A stretch of DNA of 64,000 nucleotides from Gammaproteobacteria bacterium. Its GTDB lineage: Bacteria; Pseudomonadota; Gammaproteobacteria; Pseudomonadales; Pseudohongiellaceae. Position 1 is the stretch's first letter, and each line of letters begins with the position of its first letter. Positions 28,504 through 35,847 of the stretch are shown here, in pieces. Location: the NCBI GenBank assembly GCA_019654215.1, contig BPDI01000003.1:49537-113536 (forward strand). Direction: 5' to 3'. The notes below the pieces were generated by a model. It saw nothing but the letters and a program-made list of their open reading frames with translations, was not told the DNA's origin and ran no database searches. The position numbers and the translations under genes are program-made.

Positions 28504-28857
28504 ATGAGTCTTTATCAGGTTCAAAAATTCCTCTATAACTTGAATCGTGATGAACAGATGCAGCAAGTCTTTGCTGATAACAAGAATAAAGCCTTGGCCA
28601 ACTACGATTTAACCGACGAAGAACACGCCGCCTTAGAGCTCGGCGACATAGGTTTGCTTTATGTACTGGGAGTAAATGGTCAAATCCTCATGCACTACGC
28701 TGCTTATTTGCAGATTGAGTGGTTTGATTATCTGCAGGCTATGCGTGATGGCGTTGATAAACACGGTCCAGTGCGTGCTGGTATTTATGCAATGACAGGA
28801 GGAGGCAAGCTATTCGCTCAGACTCCCCCCTCAGATAAAGGAGAAAGCTTCCAATGA
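28504..28857 (+). CDS. Extradiol dioxygenase small subunit, LigA-like
   Basis: A 117-residue all-helical protein of the LigA type, the small subunit of protocatechuate 4,5-dioxygenase. The pattern of short helices with NYDLTDEEHAALELGDIGLL and GVNGQILMHYA is characteristic. LigA closes the lid over the LigB active site. It overlaps the large-subunit gene by four bases (ATGA), the usual coupling of the two subunits. Classic HpaD enzymes have no LigA partner, so a two-subunit enzyme in an hpa-type operon is unusual. Confidence 0.86.
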   Translation: MSLYQVQKFLYNLNRDEQMQQVFADNKNKALANYDLTDEEHAALELGDIGLLYVLGVNGQILMHYAAYLQIEWFDYLQAMRDGVDKHGPVRAGIYAMTGGGKLFAQTPPSDKGESFQ

Positions 28858-29681
28858 GTCTGGTCTATGCAGGTATTCTTAGTCATGCGCCGGGTATCAC
28901 TGGACGGGCACATCTGGTTGATAACGAAGCTGTTCGCGATGCTTTTTATGCCAGCCTTGAAAAGCAAAGACTGGAAATTGAAGCTACCGGTGCTGAAGCA
29001 TTAATCGTTATTGCAGCAGAGCACTTTGCCAATTTCTTCATGGACAATATGCCAGCCTATTGTTTGGGCATTGGTGATAAACACAAAGGACCGATCGAAG
29101 ACAGTGAGTGGCTAAAAATTGCTAAAACAGAAATCCCTGGCGCGCCTGATTTGGCAACACGATTAGTGAATTCAGTAATGCAAACTGTTGATGTTGCCTA
29201 TTCTGAAGAATGGCAATGTGATCATGGCATCATGGTGCCGTTAAATTTCCTTACACCTAGTTACGACTTACCGGTTATTCCCGTTAACATTAATTGCCAG
29301 GGCCCGCCTTTAACGCCTTTGTCTCGAGTTTGGCAATTTGGCGAAGCATTGCGCAAAGCCTGTGACGAAGAAGCAGAAAAAATTGCTATCGTCGGCACTG
29401 GAGGAATATCTCATTGGCCAGCAACTCCTGATTCCGGCAAAATTAATGAAGCCTGGGATAGATCTTTTCTAGACCAACTAATGCAGCAAGACAAAGATAA
29501 GTTACTGTCCTATATAGACGAGGAAGTATATGCCCAAGCAGGACAGGGTGGATTCGAAATAAGAACTTTAATTGCTGCTGCTGCAGCTGCAAAAGGAAAA
29601 GGCGATTTGCAATTCTATACAGCAGAGCTCCCAATTTTTGCAGTTGGATGCACGGTAGCTCGCTTTGATATTTCAGTTTAG
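28854..29681 (+). CDS. Class III extradiol ring-cleavage dioxygenase, LigB-like large subunit
   Basis: Non-heme Fe(II) enzyme that opens a catechol ring next to the hydroxyls. The 275-residue protein carries the metal ligands expected of LigB: His11 in ILSHAPGITG and His57 in AAEHFANFF. The catalytic His124 lies in CDHGIMVPLNFL. It is intact. With HpaE and HpaF as neighbours a 2,3-cleavage of 3,4-dihydroxyphenylacetate or a close analogue is the best guess. The LigA partner would also fit protocatechuate- or gallate-type substrates. It is followed five bases later by GAGGT, the ribosome site of the Rieske gene. Confidence 0.87.
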   Translation: MSLVYAGILSHAPGITGRAHLVDNEAVRDAFYASLEKQRLEIEATGAEALIVIAAEHFANFFMDNMPAYCLGIGDKHKGPIEDSEWLKIAKTEIPGAPDLATRLVNSVMQTVDVAYSEEWQCDHGIMVPLNFLTPSYDLPVIPVNINCQGPPLTPLSRVWQFGEALRKACDEEAEKIAIVGTGGISHWPATPDSGKINEAWDRSFLDQLMQQDKDKLLSYIDEEVYAQAGQGGFEIRTLIAAAAAAKGKGDLQFYTAELPIFAVGCTVARFDISV

Positions 29682-29692
29682 AGGTATTGGCG

Positions 29693-30787
29693 ATGAGTGA
29701 TCAGTCAAATCCTTTTCTTTACAACTGTTGGTACGCCGCAGCTTGGACTCATGAAATTGAAGAAGGTGCCAAGTTAGACAGAGTGTACCTCGAGCAGCCG
29801 ATAGTTATTTATCGGGGAGAAAGCGGAAAACTAATTGCATTAGATAATCGTTGCTGTCATCGTGGAGCTCCCCTAAGCTTGGGAAGGATAGAAGGCGACT
29901 GCATTCGTTGTATGTATCACGGCATGAAATACGATGTTGATGGAGTCGTAATAGAAATTCCTGGCCAGGATTTCATCGGCCCAAATCATCGTGTGCAAAG
30001 TTATCCAATCGAAGAGAAAGGCAATTTGTTGTGGATTTGGATGGGAGATCCTGAGCTTGCTAATCCCGATGACATTCATGACTATGCACCCCTTTCTGAC
30101 AGTGCCTGGCGGGGTTTCGAGAAAGAAGCCTATTTGCACTACGATGCAAACTGGATGTTGATCGTAGATAACCTTGCTGACTTTTCTCATCTGGCATTTG
30201 TGCATACTGACACATTAGGTGGTTCAGAGGATTACGCATTCGTTACTAATCCAGAAGTGGAAAAACTCGAACACGGATTTAACTTGGTTCGCTGGAGTAA
30301 AGGAGACGCGCCTGCTCCTTACCACGCCAAGATTAATCCTGATGCTCCAGAAACAATAGACCGATGCAATAGTGTACAGATGTTAGTACCAGGCGTCTTT
30401 TTCATGTCGACCATCATGGCTCCAGAGGGTTGGGATCCGAAAAGTCGTGACTATGAGGACGTAAAGCAATACCGTAATTGTCAGTTTATGACCCCAGAAA
30501 CAAAAACTACCACGCACTTTTTCTGGAACTATTTGCACGATTACAGAACCGATGACCCTTCTATCTCTAAATCTCTGCAAGCAAGCCTTTTAGAAGGGTT
30601 CATAGAAGACAAGGAAATAATCGAAGCGCAACAAAAGATGTTGGAATACGAAACTGAGTTTAAGCCAACAGGCTTGCAAGGCGATGAAGCACTGACGCAT
30701 TTTCGCAAACTTTACAGCGCGCTGATAAAAGAAGAACGAGACAAATACGATTTTCATACTCGCCCCCAGGGCAACCCACTTATTTAG
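29693..30787 (+). CDS. Rieske-type aromatic oxygenase, VanA-like
   Basis: Terminal oxygenase of about 364 residues that hydroxylates or O-demethylates aromatic acids. The Rieske cluster is bound by C54-x-H56 and C73-x2-H76 with a 16-residue gap. The mononuclear iron site is NLADFSHLAFVH, fitting the usual N-L-x-D-x2-H-x4-H. A TTG at 29687 is in frame, but the ATG at 29693 is eight bases after GAGGT and is preferred. A VanA-like role would be homovanillate demethylation to feed the dioxygenase (inference). No dedicated reductase lies in the operon, so electrons may come from elsewhere, possibly Fpr and a ferredoxin. Confidence 0.86.
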   Translation: MSDQSNPFLYNCWYAAAWTHEIEEGAKLDRVYLEQPIVIYRGESGKLIALDNRCCHRGAPLSLGRIEGDCIRCMYHGMKYDVDGVVIEIPGQDFIGPNHRVQSYPIEEKGNLLWIWMGDPELANPDDIHDYAPLSDSAWRGFEKEAYLHYDANWMLIVDNLADFSHLAFVHTDTLGGSEDYAFVTNPEVEKLEHGFNLVRWSKGDAPAPYHAKINPDAPETIDRCNSVQMLVPGVFFMSTIMAPEGWDPKSRDYEDVKQYRNCQFMTPETKTTTHFFWNYLHDYRTDDPSISKSLQASLLEGFIEDKEIIEAQQKMLEYETEFKPTGLQGDEALTHFRKLYSALIKEERDKYDFHTRPQGNPLI

Positions 30788-30796
30788 AGTTTAATT

Positions 30797-31000
30797 ATGC
30801 AGCGACAATGGATTTACACAGGAGCTATTCTATTCCTCTTCTTTCTGCTTGTTTTTGGAGTTCCCCTTTTTCCTGAATTCATGGCAACCGATATTGTCGG
30901 CCCCATGAATATAGGCATGCTAATTTTTCTTTTGTTGCATATTCTTACTCCCTTGCTGGCCTTTCGCTATTTGAAACAGTTGCAGGGAGAGAAACAGTAA
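30797..31000 (+). CDS. Small two-helix membrane protein ahead of the symporter
   Basis: A 67-residue protein with two hydrophobic segments (about residues 6-27 and 37-57) and a short polar tail. In many bacteria a small membrane protein (DUF485 or DUF4212 type) precedes a sodium:solute symporter gene, and this one holds that position. Its stop overlaps the symporter ATG by one base (TAATG). Sequence alone does not show which small family it belongs to. Confidence 0.7.
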   Translation: MQRQWIYTGAILFLFFLLVFGVPLFPEFMATDIVGPMNIGMLIFLLLHILTPLLAFRYLKQLQGEKQ

Positions 31001-32517
31001 TGGGTATATTTCTTTTCTTTGTAATTATTGTCGGAACAGTTGCGTTAACTTTTGTTGCGCAAAAACGCACTTCTAGCGCAGCTGATTTCTTTGTCGCCGA
31101 TGGCAAGATTGGTGGAGTGTCTAACGGCTTTGCCATTGCCGGTGACTTTATGTCGGCCGCGACCTTGCTGGGAATTACTGCAATTATATTTGGCGCTGGC
31201 TATGATGCAGTAATCTACCTTGGAGCACCGCTTGGAGCCTTTTCCATAATCATTTACTTAATGACCGATAAATTAAAGGCACTAGGTAAGTACAGTTTTA
31301 CCGACATAATCTGCAGTCGTTTAAAAGAGAAACCAATACGAATACTTGCAGCCACTACTACTCTCAGCTTCTCCTTAATGTATCTCATGGCGCAGATTGT
31401 TGGCGCCGGAGCATTAATCGAAGTTTTGTTTGGTATATCCTATTTGTGGGCAGTAGTTATCGTAACTGCATTAATGGTTATTTACGTCGCCATCGGTGGT
31501 ATGTTCGCCACGACCTGGGTTCAAATCTTCAAAGCAATCCTGCTACTTGCAGGTGTTTCTGTATTAGCTTTGTTAACTCTTTCGACATTTAATTTTAGTT
31601 TCGCAGAAATGTATAACGCCGCCCATGCAAATCATGGCACTGACGGTTTGTTAACTCGGGGCGGCGGCCTGGGACTTTCAACTCTATCTGCAGTGTCATT
31701 AGGTGTTGGGCTTTGTCTAGGTTTGGCAGGATCACCACATCTGCTGATGCGTTTCTTCACAGTAAAAGACAAGGCAGCGGCAAGAGTTTCTGCCGGAGTA
31801 GCTCTTGGTGCGATTAGCTATGTAAACTTGCTTATCTTCTTTGTAATAGGTGTTGGAGCGGTTGCCCTAGTAAAAGGTAACGACGTCTATTTAGATGCAA
31901 GCGGCGGCGTCATTGGCGGCAATAACATGGTCTCGATACATCTTGCCGACGCTGTGGGTGGCGAAGTTTTCTTGGGTATTATCGCGGCCGTAGCATTTGC
32001 TACTATTTTGGCGGTTGTTGCTGGATTAATGCTGGCTTCTGTTACCGCACTTACTCATGATCTTTACTCTAATGTGATTAAAACAGGTGAGCTCGATCAA
32101 GACCGACAGATACGCTTATCGAAATACGCCGCCGTCGGACTCGGTATAATTGTCGCAATCTTAGGTATCGCCTTTGAGCGACAGAATATCGCCTATCTAG
32201 TTAGTTTAACTCTTGCCATTGGCGCATCAACTAATTTCCCTTTGTTAATTCTCAGCATGTATTGGAGAGGTTTAACGACTAAAGGCGCAGTTGCAGGAGG
32301 AATAGTTGGTTTGGTGACTGCCATCATGCTCATGGTATTGGGGCCAGCAGTCTGGGTAGATGTCTTTGGCAACGATCAACCGATATTTCCTCAAGCTTAT
32401 CCCGCTCTCTATTCTGTCACCCTTGCCTTTATTACGATGTGGGTTGTTTCTGTGATGGATAGCTCAGAGCAAGGAGTACAGGACAGAAACAATTTCCAAG
32501 TGATGGAAGATAGTTAG
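31000..32517 (+). CDS. Sodium:solute symporter (ActP-like)
   Basis: A 505-residue inner-membrane transporter of the SSS family with about 13 hydrophobic helices. It has the family segments GGVSNGFAIAGDFMSAATLLG near the start, where the sodium site lies, and GGMFATTWVQIFKA. ActP relatives carry acetate and other short carboxylates. In this operon an aromatic acid such as a phenylacetate is equally likely (inference). It is the last gene of the catabolic operon. Its stop overlaps the convergent MBL gene by three bases. Confidence 0.87.
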   Translation: MGIFLFFVIIVGTVALTFVAQKRTSSAADFFVADGKIGGVSNGFAIAGDFMSAATLLGITAIIFGAGYDAVIYLGAPLGAFSIIIYLMTDKLKALGKYSFTDIICSRLKEKPIRILAATTTLSFSLMYLMAQIVGAGALIEVLFGISYLWAVVIVTALMVIYVAIGGMFATTWVQIFKAILLLAGVSVLALLTLSTFNFSFAEMYNAAHANHGTDGLLTRGGGLGLSTLSAVSLGVGLCLGLAGSPHLLMRFFTVKDKAAARVSAGVALGAISYVNLLIFFVIGVGAVALVKGNDVYLDASGGVIGGNNMVSIHLADAVGGEVFLGIIAAVAFATILAVVAGLMLASVTALTHDLYSNVIKTGELDQDRQIRLSKYAAVGLGIIVAILGIAFERQNIAYLVSLTLAIGASTNFPLLILSMYWRGLTTKGAVAGGIVGLVTAIMLMVLGPAVWVDVFGNDQPIFPQAYPALYSVTLAFITMWVVSVMDSSEQGVQDRNNFQVMEDS

Positions 32518-33514
32518 TCGACGGTAAAGACATCCAGGTCGTTTGCAAGCACTACGTCACCATTGTAAAGCGCCTTGGATCTCATTAAGCACGTAGATTC
32601 TTCGGTGCCATAGAACAAACCGTGATAAAGCACAAACCCTTTTTTGGTTGAGCAATTGCTGCAAGTCGTGCAAGTTCATCCGAAGTAGTGTGTACACTAT
32701 TGTGATAGCGTTGAAAATCTGGCGAGTTTTGTTCTAATCCCTGTCGACTAATCACTTCGTGAAAAAGTAAATCGACTCCCTGTGCTTTTTCAGCTATCAC
32801 TTCACTGTAGGTGGTGTCACCACTAATCACAATCGATAGATCATCCGTTGTTATTTTAAAAAACCATAAGCTGGATCGATATCTCCGTGATTAACGATGA
32901 ACGCCTCAATGCTTAAATCATCCTGTTGCAACAATATGCCAGGTTCAATAGTTTGATGATCGATTCGGAAACCATCTGGATTGGCAACAGGCTGAATGCC
33001 GTTAATTCGAAATTCCGCATCTGCCGCAATAATTTCGTCAAGCCCATTTACTATGCGGTCAATTCCAGTTGGTCCCCAGGCTGAAGACCAGCCTGTCGTC
33101 GCCACCAAAGTGTGTGAGCAAGCTCCGATAAATCCATGGTGTGATCGACTGGAGATGAGAAAGAAATACCAACAAATCTGTGAAGGATAGAGAGAAGGAA
33201 TGTCATGTTTATAACGGGCAATAGTTGCTTGGCGAATAGCCCCGCTCCCACATCGAATAGATAGCTTTCACCTTTATGGACGACCGCAATGCTGCTGCCC
33301 CCTCGAAACGCATCTGGAATTGGAGTGCCAGTACCCAACACAACCACTTGGGTTGGTGTCGCTATTTCTGCCTCGCTTGGTGCCTTCCGCGTCTCTACTT
33401 GAGCGCTAGGTATTTAAATTCGAATTCTGAATCGGTTTGAATTCGCACCCGACAACCAACAACCAAAGATGCTGCTAAGAGAGAGATGCAGAAGTTTCGT
33501 AGAACTCTCTTCAT
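32514..33514 (-). CDS. MBL-fold metallohydrolase lipoprotein, frameshifted
   Basis: Metallo-beta-lactamase fold related to ribonuclease Z-like and arylsulfatase-like hydrolases. The ATG at 33514 opens a signal with the lipobox VVGC, then a frame shift near 33390 leads to VVVLGTGTPIPDAFRGGSS and YLFDVGAG. Further shifts lie near 33195, 33100, 32845 and 32630. Later landmarks are FIVNHGDIDPAYGF, ISGDTTYS (metal-binding Asp), DLLFHEVI and VHTTSDELARLAAIA. The joined length is about 330 residues. The usual HxHxDH motif falls in a damaged part (around LHRFVGISFSSPVDHTMDL) and is not cleanly visible. The substrate is unknown. Confidence 0.75.
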
Positions 33515-33570
33515 TATTATCCGGATTGACTACTAAGTTGCCGCCAAGAATAACCGGAATTATTAAAAGC

Positions 33571-33600
33571 AAAAAAAGAGGATGCATTGCATCCTCTTTT
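33571..33600 (-). terminator. Terminator after the redoxin gene
   Basis: GAGGATGC (33578-33585) pairs with GCATCCTC (33589-33596) around a three-base loop. The A7 run at 33571-33577 gives the T-tract for minus-strand transcripts, and T's on the other side allow use in both directions. It lies 23 bases beyond the redoxin stop. Confidence 0.88.
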
Positions 33601-33622
33601 TTAAAAAAACATTACTTAGTTC

Positions 33623-34216
33623 TTAAAAAATCGCGACTAAGCAGCCTTTAGAATCGGGAATATCATCCATGTTGACTGTCCCTCCGGCCAAAATCGTATT
33701 AAGAGCGTCTTTTAAGTACCACTCGCTGGCATTGTTGCGTTGAGTCTCGTATCCAAGCTGATCGTTAATTGGACCGCGGTACAGCACGTCCAATGTTTCA
33801 GTATCCACTACAAAAGCTTCAGCAGTTCTTTCAACACCAAGAGCTTTGGCTAGTTGCTGACCTTCATCCTTAATGATCGGAAAATCAATTCCGAATTCGT
33901 CTGCTTCTTTTGCTATGCGTGGGAGGTTGTCCTGGATGTTGGAATTAAACATGGTAAATGCAATATTTTTGCCGCTGTATTCATCACGCACTTCACGATA
34001 ATTGGGAAGTGCGATACGTGCGATAGGGCAGCCCACACCCTGAACATAGAAAACCGCAAGGTCGTAATCGCTGTAGCTTTCCATGGTGTGTATTTCACCT
34101 AAGTGATCGGTGAGTTCAAATTCTGGCATTGATCGCAACCAATCGTCATTGGCAACGACAGCAATTGCGGAAATAGTTAAGGCGCTGGAAATAAAAAATT
34201 TGCTCAGCAATTTCAT
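33623..34216 (-). CDS. Exported redoxin (AhpC/TSA-like)
   Basis: A 197-residue thioredoxin-fold protein with a signal peptide (ends near VVAND). It has the segment VQGVGCPIARIALPNYREV, where Cys63 is the likely redox residue, and VERTAEAFVVD near the end of the fold. It ends with a second Cys (SKGCLVAI). It matches the redoxin domain of the fusion at 16803-18511 but keeps the cysteine which that domain lacks, and stops before any cytochrome module. AGGAA precedes the ATG. The upstream region has an FNR/Anr-type site placed as in class II promoters, suggesting low-oxygen control. The downstream hairpin shows the gene ends here naturally. Confidence 0.85.
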   Translation of the reverse strand: MKLLSKFFISSALTISAIAVVANDDWLRSMPEFELTDHLGEIHTMESYSDYDLAVFYVQGVGCPIARIALPNYREVRDEYSGKNIAFTMFNSNIQDNLPRIAKEADEFGIDFPIIKDEGQQLAKALGVERTAEAFVVDTETLDVLYRGPINDQLGYETQRNNASEWYLKDALNTILAGGTVNMDDIPDSKGCLVAIF

Positions 34217-34344
34217 TATTCGATTCCTTTAATACTCTTCTTTTTAATATGTTTCAAAATCTCCGCGCCCTGGGCAAAAGCACGTAAAAACCAATGGGCC
34301 CAAGTTTAACGGATATCAGTGTATCTCCTCAAAGTCTGCGTATC

Positions 34345-34358
34345 TTGATTAAGATCAA
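34345..34358 (-). promoter_or_regulatory. FNR/Anr-type operator upstream of the redoxin gene
   Basis: TTGAT-TAAG-ATCAA matches the FNR/Anr consensus TTGAT-N4-ATCAA exactly. On the minus strand TACACT lies at 34323-34318. This puts a start site near 34311 with the box centred about 41 bases upstream, the class II activator position. Oxygen control is inferred. Confidence 0.65.
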
Positions 34359-34547
34359 GCGCAGAATCAATGCGACAAATCAGCACAGACCTTGAGTGCA
34401 CTTCAATGGTAGCAATTTAACTAGGGTCACTGACAGGAATAGATCGTCTCTGTTACAGAAAATTGCAGCAAAAACAGATACTAATTTATTAAGATAAAAA
34501 TCTCTATAAATCGAACAAATACAGTAAGTTAAGAACGCCGCGGCGAA

Positions 34548-34564
34548 TTACCAGAACCTGGTAA
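34548..34564. promoter_or_regulatory. Perfect dyad TTACCAG-N3-CTGGTAA
   Basis: A 7-base inverted repeat with a three-base spacer, 130 bases upstream of the plus-strand gene. There is no T-tract, so an operator for an unknown dimeric regulator is likelier than a terminator. Confidence 0.4.
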
Positions 34565-34693
34565 CTGAAGCTGTCATGGGAGAATTCGGCAATGTTGGAC
34601 TTTGGGCAGAATTATTGAGACCCGGGCATAACAGGAGTAAGCTAGATGAGTAGAAAAAAGAGTCTGCTTTTCAAAAGAACTCGGAGAAATATC

Positions 34694-35683
34694 ATGAATA
34701 AAACCATCGCCCTACTGGTAATAATTCTCATTACTACGAATACCTTTGGGCAAGATTGGGACATGCCACGCACCCCTGATGGACAACCGGATATGCAGGG
34801 AATCTGGTCAAATGCTTCTCAAACGCCATTGGTAAGGCCAGAAATATTTGGCACTAAGGGATTCTTAACCGAGGAAGAAGCGCGGGAGCAAATGCAAGTC
34901 TGGAGTGATCGTTACAATGAATTGGGGCAACCAATCGATGGAGATCGTGCACCACCAACCGACGGTAACTCAAACTTTGGTTACAACAGTTTTTGGTGGG
35001 ATCCGCGAACGCAGACTATAGAAATCAATGGAGAATATCGAACTTCAATAATCATCGATCCCCCTGATGGACAGATTCCCTACGTAGGCGGTGAAAATCC
35101 TGGAAACGATTTACGCTCACAGTGGCGCGCGCGACCCGACGTTGGAGATTATCACGGACACGAGGTAAGGCCCTTGGCAGAGCGCTGTCTTTTAACTTTT
35201 GGCTCCGGCTCTGGCCCACCAATGCTGCCGATCTTGTACAACAACAATTATCAGATTGTTCAGACTCCTGATTATGTAATGATCCTGGTAGAAATGGTGC
35301 ATGATGCGCGTATCATTCCCTTGAATCAGGAACACAATTCTAATGATTTAGAGAAATGGATGGGCGACTCTATCGGTTATTGGGATGGGGATACACTCGT
35401 TGTGCTAACTAGAAATTTTCATCCACAACAATCATTCCGCGGATCCTCAGATCAAATGATTATTACGGAAAGATTTGATCTACTTAGCGAAGACAAAATA
35501 AAGTATGCCTTTACTATTGAGGATCCACAGACTTTCTCGCGACCTTGGACTGGCGAAGTGGCGATGAACCGCAAACCGGCCGGTGAGGTAATTTACGAAT
35601 ACGCTTGTCACGAAGGAAACTATGCTTTTTCCGGCATAATGGGTGGAGCTCGTCGATTAGAAATTGATGCTGCATCTAATTAG
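34694..35683 (+). CDS. Secreted protein of unknown function (TPDGQPDMQGIW family)
   Basis: A 329-residue exported protein. The ATG at 34694 gives a clean signal peptide ending at TFGQ and has GGAGAA eight bases upstream; an in-frame ATG at 34646 adds an unlikely 16-residue basic leader. After the signal it reads PRTPDGQPDMQGIWSN, an opening shared by many uncharacterised proteins of marine Gammaproteobacteria and Acidobacteria. Later conserved-looking parts are LAERCLLTFGSGSGPPMLP and SIGYWDGDTLVVLTRNF. There is no recognised catalytic motif. It ends before a strong terminator and stands alone. Confidence 0.78.
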   Translation: MNKTIALLVIILITTNTFGQDWDMPRTPDGQPDMQGIWSNASQTPLVRPEIFGTKGFLTEEEAREQMQVWSDRYNELGQPIDGDRAPPTDGNSNFGYNSFWWDPRTQTIEINGEYRTSIIIDPPDGQIPYVGGENPGNDLRSQWRARPDVGDYHGHEVRPLAERCLLTFGSGSGPPMLPILYNNNYQIVQTPDYVMILVEMVHDARIIPLNQEHNSNDLEKWMGDSIGYWDGDTLVVLTRNFHPQQSFRGSSDQMIITERFDLLSEDKIKYAFTIEDPQTFSRPWTGEVAMNRKPAGEVIYEYACHEGNYAFSGIMGGARRLEIDAASN

Positions 35684-35704
35684 TACTCGCAGTGGAAAGT
35701 CGAT

Positions 35705-35737
35705 AAGGAAAACCAGACTGAGTTGGTTTTCCTTTTT
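35705..35737 (+). terminator. Rho-independent terminator after the secreted protein gene
   Basis: AAGGAAAACCA (35705-35715) pairs exactly with TGGTTTTCCTT (35724-35734) across an eight-base loop and runs into a T-tract. Confidence 0.88.
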
Positions 35738-35791
35738 CATTTTTTTCCATCTTGCTATTTAAAGCACTTAACTGGCAATCGTAAAGTGTTG

Positions 35792-35821
35792 TTGAATTGG
35801 ATATAGTGGTTTTTCTGTAAT
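35792..35821 (+). promoter_or_regulatory. Possible sigma70 promoter for the RND gene
   Basis: TTGAAT (35792-35797) and TGTAAT (35816-35821) resemble -35 and -10 boxes with an 18-base spacer, 26 bases before the ATG at 35848. The match is modest. Confidence 0.3.
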
Positions 35822-35847
35822 CTCTGTGTAAAACGTAATTTATAGAC

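Larger units (their letters stand above)
34217..34693. other. Divergent intergenic region with regulatory dyads
   Basis: A 477-base stretch between the redoxin gene (minus) and the secreted protein at 34694 (plus). No homologous protein is visible on either strand. It holds a TTGAT-N4-ATCAA site, a -10-like TACACT (34323-34318, minus strand), a 10-base CGCCGCGGCG palindrome near 34536 and the dyad at 34548-34564. Confidence 0.6.
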
